Source of the DNA: Patescibacteria group bacterium
Lineage (GTDB): Bacteria; Patescibacteriota; Gracilibacteria; UBA1369; LOWO2-01-FULL-3
Reading direction: 5' to 3'
DNA length: 5,832 nucleotides
Assembly (NCBI GenBank): GCA_018818755.1
Contig: JAHIRL010000055.1
Span: forward strand, 1 to 5,832
Each line of letters starts with the position of its first letter. Positions within the stretch are counted from its first letter, which is position 1. The notes beneath the pieces are model-generated. The model did no database searches. It saw only the letters and a list, made by a program, of their open reading frames with translations, and was not told the origin of the DNA. This document shows, in pieces, positions 1 to 5,832 of this stretch. The translations under genes and the position numbers were made by a program.

Positions 1-962
1 AAATGGGATGCAAAACCAAAGAAACAAAAAATGGCACCTTGATAAATGGCCCCAAAAAACTAACCCCCCTCAGAAACATAGACTTGAACCATGCTCCCGA
101 CCTTGTCATGACCTTCGCCATTCTGGCAATTTTCTGCAAAGGAAAAACCACAATCAAAAATATTTCCAATCTTAAAATAAAAGAAACAGACCGCATTGTA
201 GCCTTAAAAAACGAAATTTCGAAACTAGGAATAAAAGTAAGCATAAGCTCCTCTTCCATCACAATCCACGGCGACCCAAAGCACAACTTCCCTTCAAAAA
301 CGATAACAATCAAAACTTACAACGATCACAGAATAGCCATGTGTTTCGGAATCCTTCAACACGCAATCCCCAACCTCAAAATAGAAAACCCTTCTTGCGT
401 CAAAAAAAGCTATCCCAATTTTTGGAATGATCTAAGAAAACTACAAAACAAAAACATCATCCTAACAGGGATGCGCGGTAGCGGGAAAACCAAGCTTGGG
501 AAAATGCTCTCCAAAAAAATCAAGAAAAAATTCATCGATTTGGACAAAGAGATAGAAAAACTGGCTAAATCAAAAATAAAAAATATCGTCAAAGAAAAAG
601 GATGGGATCACTTTAGAAAACTCGAAAAACAAATTAGCAAAAATTTTTCCATGCAAGACAATCTAATAATCGCCACCGGCGGAGGAACAATTATCAACAA
701 TGAAAACTACCAAGCCTTCAAACAAAACAGCATAATCATTTACCTACACCGCCTCCCCGCCAACTCTCTCAAATACATCGCCAACGACAAAAACCGCCCC
801 AACCTCACAAAAGAAAAAGATCAACTCAAAGATCTTGAAAAAACCTACAAAGCCCGCAAAGAAACATACAGACAAAGAGCCGACCACACCATAAAAAGAA
901 CAGACGATTTAGAACAAGATTTAGGCCAAATCTTAAACCTCCTCAACCACCCTCTTAGCTGA
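1..962 (+). CDS. aroA-aroK: Fused EPSP synthase (C-terminal part) - shikimate kinase, 5'-truncated by window edge
   Basis: Bifunctional shikimate-pathway enzyme. Shikimate kinase makes shikimate 3-phosphate, and EPSP synthase (3-phosphoshikimate 1-carboxyvinyltransferase) joins it to phosphoenolpyruvate on the way to chorismate. Numbering from the ATG at base 3, residues 1-147 match the C-terminal third of EPSP synthase: NHAPDLVMT (D33, like E. coli Asp313), KETDR (60-64), YNDHR (R110, like Arg386) and CVKKSYP (K135, like Lys411). Residues 149-319 form a complete shikimate kinase: Walker A GMRGSGKT (156-163), DLD (179-181), shikimate-binding R205, GGG (226-228), NRPNL in the lid (R265) and the distal R285. 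The domains join in one frame with almost no linker. The ATG at base 3 is an internal methionine (the MGA-type motif near E. coli residue 290), so about 280 residues lie off the left edge. It ends on TGA, overlapping a convergent small ORF by 30 nt. Domain identity is near certain. Confidence 0.93.
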   Translation, partial: MGCKTKETKNGTLINGPKKLTPLRNIDLNHAPDLVMTFAILAIFCKGKTTIKNISNLKIKETDRIVALKNEISKLGIKVSISSSSITIHGDPKHNFPSKTITIKTYNDHRIAMCFGILQHAIPNLKIENPSCVKKSYPNFWNDLRKLQNKNIILTGMRGSGKTKLGKMLSKKIKKKFIDLDKEIEKLAKSKIKNIVKEKGWDHFRKLEKQISKNFSMQDNLIIATGGGTIINNENYQAFKQNSIIIYLHRLPANSLKYIANDKNRPNLTKEKDQLKDLEKTYKARKETYRQRADHTIKRTDDLEQDLGQILNLLNHPLS

Positions 963-1142
963 TTTCTTAGTCTCCTCGTAAGCCGCCACAGCTTCCGGTG
1001 ACCAACCATGCGCCCCACACTCAAAACCAGGATCATCTCCCTTTTTTTCATGTAAATCTGTACGAGCCCTACTTGTACTTCTTTCTTTCAGTCCTCTGCC
1101 AAAAAACATGTCACGAATATCCCCACCAGATACCATCTTCAT
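933..1142 (-). CDS. Small protein of unknown function, 69 aa, downstream of the U32 gene
   Basis: I do not recognise this protein. It starts at an ATG ten bases past the U32 gene stop on the same strand, which suggests a two-gene transcript. No Shine-Dalgarno precedes it (upstream is only A/T), so translational coupling to the U32 gene is possible; a second ATG at codon 3 could also serve. The N-terminal half is glycine- and arginine-rich (GGDIRDMFFGRG, residues 6-17). The middle holds GDDPGFECGAHGW (35-47) with a single Cys. The C-terminus (48-69, starting SPEAVAAYEE) should form one charged helix capped by Ser-Pro-Glu. No signal peptide or membrane segment is seen. Its residue mix is protein-like, unlike the Arg/Leu-rich shadow frames nearby, and its codons (GAG, GTG, GGT) resemble the U32 gene. 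It fills what would otherwise be a 190-bp gap, and its last 30 nt overlap the end of aroA-aroK. Existence is moderately likely; function is unknown. Confidence 0.6.
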   Translation of the reverse strand: MKMVSGGDIRDMFFGRGLKERSTSRARTDLHEKKGDDPGFECGAHGWSPEAVAAYEETKKSAKRVVEEV

Positions 1143-1152
1143 AATAATTTTG

Positions 1153-2427
1153 TTAAATTTTTATTCTAATGAAACTATTTTTACACAATCCCTCCTTCAA
1201 TTTCAATAGTTTCTCCCCAGCCCCACCATGCACAGATTCCAGAGGCTCACCATCTAGCCCAAACATCTCACTCACCTCAATCTCAAACTGCCCATCCGGC
1301 ATCATCACCTCCACCACTTCACCCCTCTCAAGTTTATTGCGAATCTCCACCACATAAAGCCCATCTCCCCTATCCTCCTTCACAATCCCAATAAATTTAT
1401 GGGATTGAATCGGTGCATTCTTTTCATAATAAATATTTTCCTTTCCTGGAAATCCTTTCATAAACCCCGGAATGAAACCTCGGTTAGCAGTTTTGTGAAG
1501 ATCTTCCAACAAACTCTCATCTAACTCCTTATCCACCATCATATCATCAATAGCCTGCCGATAAGCCCTCGTAACAGTTCCCAAATAATGCTCGGTCTTG
1601 TTTCGTCCCTCCACCTTAAAACTGCAAATCCCCGCATCCGTAAGCTCCTTCAAAAAGGGCAACAAACACATATCCCGTGAATTCATAATATAAGTCCCAT
1701 GCTCGTCCTCCTCAATTGGCATAAACTCGCCAGGTCGCTTCTCCTCCTCCAAATACAACTGATCCTCATCCTTCAAAGCCTCAACCCGCTCCCCCATACT
1801 AAAATCGTTGTGCAACCTATACTTCCACCTACAACTATGCGCACAAGCACCCTGATTAGCATCTCGTCCTGTCATATAAGCCGAAAGCAAACATCGCCCA
1901 CTATAAGAAACGCAAATTGCCCCATGCACAAAAGCCTCCAGCTCCATCTCCGGCACCTTTTCGTGAATCACCCTTATTTCATCCAGCGTTAACTCCCTCG
2001 GCAAAATCACCCGACTAGCCCCCTGTTTTTGCCAAAATTGCACAGCACGATAATTAAGCAAATTGGCCTGAACCGAAATATGCAAAGGAATCTTGGGAGC
2101 ATATTCTCTGAACATATCAAAAACTCCGTCATCCGCCACAATCACCGCATCCGGCTTCACCTCATCTCGCAAAAATTCGATATGATGCTTAAAAGCATCA
2201 ACCTTTAGCCCCCTCGGATAAATATTAGTAGTAATATAAAATTTCTTGCCGGCCTTACGAATCAGTTCCACACCTTCCATCACAGAAGCCGTCGTAAAAT
2301 TAGTAATTCTACTCCTCATACTAAAAGCAGGAATCCCCAGATAAAAAGCATCCGCTCCATACTGTAATCCAACTTTTAATTTTTCCAGGCTACCCGCAGG
2401 CACCAATAATTCAGGTCGATTTTTCAT
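1153..2427 (-). CDS. trhP: U32-family peptidase-like protein, probable tRNA uridine-34 hydroxylation protein TrhP (YegQ/YrrO type)
   Basis: Cytosolic U32-family protein of 424 aa, close to E. coli TrhP/YegQ (about 450 aa) and much shorter than RlhA/YdcP (about 650 aa). TrhP makes 5-hydroxyuridine at the wobble position of tRNAs; the 'peptidase' name is historical for this branch. An N-terminal TIM-barrel-like region begins with LLVPAGSLEKLKVGLQYGADAFYLG (from residue 7). The U32 signature EAFVHGAICVSYSGRCLLS spans 164-182. C172, C179, C195 and C254 match the spacing of cysteines that ligate an Fe-S cluster in the U32 relative UbiU; C199 is an extra one. FKVEGRNKTEHYLGTVTRAYRQAID (270-294) is the other conserved block, and a small C-terminal beta domain follows from about 340. 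Residues about 206-226 look like an acidic insertion between CRWKY and EEKRPGEF. The ATG has AAGGA four bases upstream. The gene diverges from nadB and probably shares a transcript with the 69-codon ORF. Family is certain; the TrhP subtype is inferred from length and motifs. Confidence 0.88.
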   Translation of the reverse strand: MKNRPELLVPAGSLEKLKVGLQYGADAFYLGIPAFSMRSRITNFTTASVMEGVELIRKAGKKFYITTNIYPRGLKVDAFKHHIEFLRDEVKPDAVIVADDGVFDMFREYAPKIPLHISVQANLLNYRAVQFWQKQGASRVILPRELTLDEIRVIHEKVPEMELEAFVHGAICVSYSGRCLLSAYMTGRDANQGACAHSCRWKYRLHNDFSMGERVEALKDEDQLYLEEEKRPGEFMPIEEDEHGTYIMNSRDMCLLPFLKELTDAGICSFKVEGRNKTEHYLGTVTRAYRQAIDDMMVDKELDESLLEDLHKTANRGFIPGFMKGFPGKENIYYEKNAPIQSHKFIGIVKEDRGDGLYVVEIRNKLERGEVVEVMMPDGQFEIEVSEMFGLDGEPLESVHGGAGEKLLKLKEGLCKNSFIRIKI

Positions 2428-2473
2428 TTTTTCCTTTTAAAGTACGGGAATACTAGCGTAAAATCCCAGACAT
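2428..2473. promoter_or_regulatory. Divergent intergenic region between the U32 gene and nadB
   Basis: Only 46 bp separate the two start codons, so both promoters must lie here or reach into the coding starts. For nadB the best -10 candidate is TAAAAT at 2459-2464 (5 of 6 to consensus), with TTTAAA at 2436-2441 as a weak -35 (4 of 6, 17-bp spacing). This would start RNA within a few bases of the nadB ATG, giving a leaderless or near-leaderless message. For the U32 gene on the minus strand only weak matches exist (TAGTAT, with TTGCAT 18 bp upstream, inside the nadB start). A GGGA/TCCC inverted pair flanks the middle but is too short to call an operator. Promoter assignment is tentative. Confidence 0.35.
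2432..2436 (-). promoter_or_regulatory. Ribosome binding site of the U32 gene
   Basis: AAGGA on the minus strand, four bases before the ATG at 2427. It is the only Shine-Dalgarno-like site seen at any start in this window and it supports the chosen start of the U32 gene. The spacing is a little short. Confidence 0.5.
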
Positions 2474-3943
2474 ATGCAAACAAACTTTCTTGTAATCGGA
2501 TCCGGCATTGCCGGACTTAATTTTGCCCTCAACGCCGCAAAAAAAGGCGAGGTGATTTTAATCACAAAAAAACGCCTGCTAGATTCCAACACAAACTTCG
2601 CTCAAGGTGGAATCGCGGCAGTTTTAGACACTCACGACACTACCAAATCCCATATAAAAGACACTATTGAAGCCGGAGAAAATCACGGAGACCCAAAAGC
2701 TATCAAATTCATGGTCACTCATTCCAGAGAAGCCATCTACCACCTAATAGACCTCGGCGTACAGTTCGAAAAAGAAAAAGGGCAACTGATGCTCACCCGC
2801 GAAGGCGGCCACCACGCCCACCGCATAGCCTATGTTGGAGATTATACCGGAGCAGAAATCGAACATGTTTTGGTTCAAAGAGTCCTAGAACACCCCAACA
2901 TCAAAATTTACGAAAACACTTTCGCCCTAGACCTGATTACAAAAAATCATGAATGCTTCGGAGCCCAAATACTTCACAAAAAACGCCTGGAAAGCGTCTT
3001 TGCAGATCAAACAATCCTAGCCACCGGCGGCTTGGGTCAAGTTTTCTCAAATACAACTAATCCAAAAATCGCCACAGCAGACGGATTAGCAATGGCAATA
3101 AGAGCCGGCGCAAAAGTAGAAGACCTCGAATTTATCCAATTCCACCCCTCCGCCTTTGCCAAAAATCTCTCACCCCGCTTCCTAATTTCTGAAACAGTTC
3201 GAGGAGAAGGCGCACACCTCCTAAACCACAAAAAGGAACGATTTATGAACAAACGCCACCCACTAAAAGAACTGGCCCCAAGAAGCATCGTTGCCAAAGA
3301 AATTTTCAACGAACTAAAAAAAGGCCCGGTCTATCTGGACATATCCCACAAGAAACCTGCCTACCTTAAAAAACGCTTCCCAAAAATCTACGCAAAACTA
3401 CTCAAACACGGAATCCGCATGGAAAAAGACCTAATCCCAATAACCCCCGCCGTTCACTACTCTTGCGGCGGAATAAAGTGCGACATTAAAGGCCGCACCA
3501 ACATTAAAAACCTCTACGCCTTTGGTGAAGTGGCCTGCACCGGAGTGCACGGAGCAAACCGCCTAGCCTCAAACTCTCTACTAGAAGCCCTAGTTTTTAG
3601 TAATCAAATAGTAAAAGAACTTAAGCCCGCCAAGTCCGCAAAAGTCCTAATCCTCCCACGCCCAAAAATCGCCAGCCCAACCTCAAAGGAAACAGCCCTA
3701 GCCAAAAAACTCAAACGCCAAACTCAAATCCTAATGTGGAAACACTCCGGCATCATCAGAAACCCCCAAGAGATCAAAGAAAAAGCCCTCCCACAACTCA
3801 AAGGAATCCAGGAACAACTTGCCCAAATCCACTCAACAAATCGCGAAATCGCCGAGACCAAGAACATTGCCCAAGTTGCCGAAAACATCTTAAAATCCGC
3901 CTTAAAAAGAAAAAAATCCCTAGGCTGTCACAACATTCTTTGA
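2474..3943 (+). CDS. nadB: L-aspartate oxidase (quinolinate synthase subunit B)
   Basis: FAD enzyme that oxidises L-aspartate to iminoaspartate, the first step of de novo NAD synthesis; NadA then condenses the product with dihydroxyacetone phosphate to quinolinate. Residues 7-15 (VIGSGIAGL) are the Rossmann FAD-binding loop, followed by NTNFAQGGIAAV (39-50). Catalytic and substrate residues of E. coli NadB have counterparts: E110 in REGGHHAHR, H224 in QFHPS, R270 in LAPRS, H328 in HYSCGG and R363 in GANRLASNSLLE. REGGHH and YAFGEVACTGVHGANR separate it from succinate dehydrogenase/fumarate reductase flavoproteins. A C-terminal helical domain (about 405-489) ends in KSLGCH plus three residues, so at 489 aa it is about 50 shorter than E. 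coli NadB and lacks the short tail that usually follows this motif. The ATG sits six residues before the first beta strand; no Shine-Dalgarno is visible. nadA and nadC are not adjacent. Identification is firm. Confidence 0.95.
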   Translation: MQTNFLVIGSGIAGLNFALNAAKKGEVILITKKRLLDSNTNFAQGGIAAVLDTHDTTKSHIKDTIEAGENHGDPKAIKFMVTHSREAIYHLIDLGVQFEKEKGQLMLTREGGHHAHRIAYVGDYTGAEIEHVLVQRVLEHPNIKIYENTFALDLITKNHECFGAQILHKKRLESVFADQTILATGGLGQVFSNTTNPKIATADGLAMAIRAGAKVEDLEFIQFHPSAFAKNLSPRFLISETVRGEGAHLLNHKKERFMNKRHPLKELAPRSIVAKEIFNELKKGPVYLDISHKKPAYLKKRFPKIYAKLLKHGIRMEKDLIPITPAVHYSCGGIKCDIKGRTNIKNLYAFGEVACTGVHGANRLASNSLLEALVFSNQIVKELKPAKSAKVLILPRPKIASPTSKETALAKKLKRQTQILMWKHSGIIRNPQEIKEKALPQLKGIQEQLAQIHSTNREIAETKNIAQVAENILKSALKRKKSLGCHNIL

Positions 3944-3967
3944 CAAAATAAGTGTTTTTTGTATAAT
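3940..3967 (+). promoter_or_regulatory. Consensus sigma-70-type promoter for the 266-codon unknown gene
   Basis: A perfect -35 box TTGACA (3940-3945) and a perfect -10 box TATAAT (3962-3967) are separated by 16 bp. The -35 box overlaps the TGA stop of nadB. RNA would start near 3974, leaving a leader of about 15 bases before the ATG at 3990, with no Shine-Dalgarno in it. An inverted repeat ACAAAA (3943-3948) / TTTTGT (3957-3962) lies within the promoter and could be a weak operator half-site pair or chance in A/T-rich DNA. No terminator for nadB is seen before it, so some read-through from nadB is possible. Confidence 0.8.
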
Positions 3968-3989
3968 AAAGCTCCTTTAACAAAAACTC

Positions 3990-4790
3990 ATGCCGGAAAC
4001 AATCGAAACACAACCAGAAAACGCAGAGATCCCACAAAAACTGGAAGAACTTTTACAAAACAACAAATTCGTACAAGGAAGTTCCCGAATGCTAGATAAA
4101 GACATGCAACAAATGCAAATGCTCATCTCAATTCAAAGAAACAATGCAACCATAAAAATAACAGGTATAGAGGACAAGCCTGAAAAAATGCACAAAGCCG
4201 CACAAATCAATGTGGAACTGAACACAGAAAATCTTGAACTTGATACCCGTCCATTTAGAGCCCGCGATTTTTTGGAGCTCCTTGCATCTCCCGACGATCA
4301 GTATCCCACACCGATAGATTTAGCAACAGTAAAGAATCTTCTGGAAAATTTCGAAGAAAACGAATATTCAAAAAAATACAACAAATACATGAAGGTAAAA
4401 CAAAAAGTAGAAGAAGAATTTTTGAAAAACAATGATTGGATAGAAGGAAAAGCCTTTGGGGGAAAATACTGTAGAATCCGTCACAATTCTCTTGGAAATA
4501 TAGTTGTAGAAGTAAAAGAAGAAATCCCTATTGATGACAAAAACAATGAAAAACTTACTCGAATCACATTTAAACAAGATGGAAGCTTTTCCGAAACTTC
4601 CTCTATGCTTATACCCGTGGTAACAAGCTCAGGCGCGACATCAATAAGCGCAGCAGCAATCCCATACGAAGTTGAAATAGATCTGACAGAATTACTCAAA
4701 CCAGACAGCATAGAGATAACAAAAAAAGGCGACCCCGTATCGGCAATAACAGCATGGGCCAGAAGAGTTCTCTCTGAGTTTTATCAATAA
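3990..4790 (+). CDS. Conserved-looking but unrecognised soluble protein, 266 aa
   Basis: I do not recognise a family. The protein is soluble-looking and charged, with no signal peptide or membrane segment and a single Cys (161). The N-terminal 25 residues are acidic and Glu/Gln/Pro-rich, probably partly disordered. Residues 34-48 (MLDKDMQQMQML) are Met/Gln-rich and helical, followed by a strand-like stretch, NNATIKITGI (51-60). Residues 91-146 look helical (ARDFLELL, then TVKNLLENFEENEYSKKYNKYMKVKQKVEEEF), possibly a short coiled coil. Residues 147-235 alternate strands and turns (KYCRIRHNSLGNIVVEVKEE, RITFKQDGSF, YEVEIDL), like a beta-rich domain. A final helix includes AITAWARRVLSEFYQ (252-266). 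The ATG was chosen because it follows the consensus promoter; the next Met (34) would discard the acidic head. Its composition differs from flanking genes: C and G are balanced or G-leaning on +, while nadB is strongly C-rich. It converges on prfA with 3 bp between stops. A real gene is very likely; no function is assigned. Confidence 0.85.
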   Translation: MPETIETQPENAEIPQKLEELLQNNKFVQGSSRMLDKDMQQMQMLISIQRNNATIKITGIEDKPEKMHKAAQINVELNTENLELDTRPFRARDFLELLASPDDQYPTPIDLATVKNLLENFEENEYSKKYNKYMKVKQKVEEEFLKNNDWIEGKAFGGKYCRIRHNSLGNIVVEVKEEIPIDDKNNEKLTRITFKQDGSFSETSSMLIPVVTSSGATSISAAAIPYEVEIDLTELLKPDSIEITKKGDPVSAITAWARRVLSEFYQ

Positions 4791-4793
4791 CCC

Positions 4794-5832
4794 TTACTCT
4801 CCCATCTTCTCAAGTTTTTTCTCCTGATCCGCAAGAGCTAAGGCTTCAATAATTTTTGTAATATCCCCATCCATGATCCCCGGAAGATTGCTAAAGTTTT
4901 CATGAATCCGATGATCTGTAACCCGATCCTGCGGGAAATTATAAGTGCGGATCTTTTCGCTTCGATCACCGGTTCCAATCTGGCTTGCCCGTTCTTCACC
5001 ACGCTCATCCCTAAGTCGATCCTCCTCCAGCGCATATAACCGTGCCCGCAAAACCCCCATTGCCTTAATTTTATTCTTCAATTGAGATTTTTCATCCTGA
5101 CAACTAACAACCAAACCACTTGGCACATGCGTAATGCGCACAGCACTATCGGTAGTATTTACGCTCTGCCCTCCACAACCACTTGAACGATAAACATCAA
5201 TCCGAATATCCTCATCTTTAATTTCAATATCCACTTCCTCCGCCTCCGGCAACACCGCAACAGAAGCTGTGGAAGTATGCACCCGCCCCTGACTTTCAGT
5301 AACCGGAATCCTCTGGACCCGATGCACCCCACTTTCATACTGCATTTTTCCATAAGCCCCATCACCACGCACCGCAAAAATAATTTCCTTGATACAACCA
5401 GGCGACCCTTCACTCTTACTAAAAATCTCAACCTTAAACCCATTTTCCTCCGCAAATCTAAAGTACATTCTACTCAACTCCGCCGCGAAAATCGCAGCCT
5501 CATCACCACCAGCCCCAGCCCTAATTTCCACAATACAATCTTTCTGATCATTCGGATCCTTCGGCAAAAGTTCAAGTTTAGCCTCCTCATCCAGCTTTTC
5601 CAAAGCCACTTTCGCCTCCTCCAACTGATCCTTGGCTAACTCCTTCATTTCATCATCTCCGCTGGCCAAAATCTCGAAAGCTTCAGTCTTCATTCCCACA
5701 GCTTCTCGATATCGTTTAGCCAAAGCAGCAGCAGGTTCTAAACTTTTATATCTTCGAGATAAAGTTTTATATAAATTTTGATCAGCGACAGTTTCGGCAT
5801 TAGCCAATTTCCCTTGAATCTCAAGAAATTCT
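4794..5832 (-). CDS. prfA: Peptide chain release factor 1, N-terminus beyond the window edge
   Basis: Class-I release factor that reads UAA and UAG in the ribosomal A site and triggers peptidyl-tRNA hydrolysis. Numbering from the TTG codon at 5807, the N-terminal helical domain runs to about 85. LPKDPNDQKDCIVEIRAGAGGDEAAIF follows from 81, the RF1 codon-recognition PxT motif is PVT (168-170, in RIPVTESQGRVHTS), and the catalytic GGQ is at 212-214 (SSGCGGQSVNTTDSAVRITH). RTYNFPQDRVTDHR (287-300) is a further family hallmark. PVT rather than SPF marks RF1, not RF2. The reading frame stays open past the TTG to the right edge, adding at least eight residues (EFLEIQGK) that fit the RF1 N-terminus. 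E. coli RF1 (360 aa) has about 20 residues before this point, so the true start lies off-window and the TTG is internal. No prmC lies directly downstream. Identification is firm. Confidence 0.95.
   Translation of the reverse strand, partial: EFLEIQGKLANAETVADQNLYKTLSRRYKSLEPAAALAKRYREAVGMKTEAFEILASGDDEMKELAKDQLEEAKVALEKLDEEAKLELLPKDPNDQKDCIVEIRAGAGGDEAAIFAAELSRMYFRFAEENGFKVEIFSKSEGSPGCIKEIIFAVRGDGAYGKMQYESGVHRVQRIPVTESQGRVHTSTASVAVLPEAEEVDIEIKDEDIRIDVYRSSGCGGQSVNTTDSAVRITHVPSGLVVSCQDEKSQLKNKIKAMGVLRARLYALEEDRLRDERGEERASQIGTGDRSEKIRTYNFPQDRVTDHRIHENFSNLPGIMDGDITKIIEALALADQEKKLEKMGE

Noticed and set aside
3..5. ATG at the left edge as the start of aroA-aroK
   Set aside because: It corresponds to an internal MGA-type methionine of EPSP synthase, and two thirds of that enzyme would be missing.
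960..962. Possible recoding of TGA as glycine (as in Gracilibacteria/Absconditabacteria)
   Set aside because: TGA ends aroA-aroK and nadB at plausible family ends, and conserved glycines in all genes are GGN codons, so the standard reading fits.
845..1051. 68-codon - strand frame overlapping the 69-codon ORF
   Set aside because: Arg/Trp/Leu-rich translation typical of an off-frame read, deeper overlap with aroA-aroK, and no placement relative to the U32 stop.
1699..1992. 97-codon open frame on + opposite the U32 gene
   Set aside because: Leu/Ile/Ser/Pro-rich low-complexity translation lying antisense over the conserved U32 signature; a shadow frame.
2449..2467. GGGA...TCCC inverted pair between the U32 gene and nadB as an operator
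   Set aside because: Only four base pairs with a long A/T-rich middle; not distinguishable from chance.
3971..3979. GCTCCTTTA just upstream of the 266-codon gene, resembling the 16S rRNA 3' tail
   Set aside because: It is the complement of a Shine-Dalgarno, not one, and overlaps the predicted transcription start; no minus-strand gene begins there to use it. Most likely chance.
5277..5639. 120-codon open frame on + opposite prfA
   Set aside because: Thr/Pro/Asn/Leu-rich translation without motifs, fully antisense to well-conserved prfA; explained by the C-rich + strand.
5805..5807. TTG as the start codon of prfA
   Set aside because: The frame remains open to the window edge and the extra upstream residues fit the RF1 N-terminus, so this codon is internal.

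Overview
This window looks like chromosomal DNA from an uncultured or little-studied bacterium. It is A+T-rich (roughly 40% G+C by eye), lysine-rich in coding content and tightly packed. Standard termination fits: two genes end on TGA, and the conserved glycines of the Walker A, GGQ and FAD motifs are ordinary GGN codons. Taxonomy cannot be fixed from this sequence. The composition, weak Shine-Dalgarno signals, patchwork gene order and an in-frame AroA-AroK fusion would suit a candidate-phylum bacterium that keeps real biosynthetic capacity, but that is a guess. No RNA genes, CRISPR arrays, insertion sequences or long repeats were found, and no gene-free stretch exceeds 300 bases.

Layout from left to right: (1) the 3' part of a fused aroA-aroK gene on +, covering the C-terminal third of EPSP synthase and a complete shikimate kinase; (2) a 69-codon unknown ORF on -, whose end overlaps the end of aroA-aroK; (3) a U32-family 'peptidase' on -, resembling the tRNA-hydroxylation protein TrhP (YegQ), placed just upstream of the small ORF as if co-transcribed; (4) a 46-bp divergent intergenic region; (5) nadB (L-aspartate oxidase) on +; (6) a textbook -35/-10 promoter straddling the nadB stop codon; (7) a 266-codon protein of unknown function on +; (8) prfA (peptide chain release factor 1) on -, convergent with the unknown gene with 3 bp between stops and running off the right edge.

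The recognisable genes serve aromatic amino acid/chorismate synthesis, NAD synthesis and translation (wobble-uridine hydroxylation, termination). One biochemical link is plausible: TrhP-type tRNA hydroxylation in E. coli depends on prephenate, which derives from the chorismate pathway that AroA and AroK feed. The + strand is C-rich and G-poor through nearly all of the window whatever the coding direction. The exception is the unknown 266-codon gene, which has balanced or G-leaning composition and the only consensus promoter seen. That gene and the 69-codon ORF are the parts least explained by known families.
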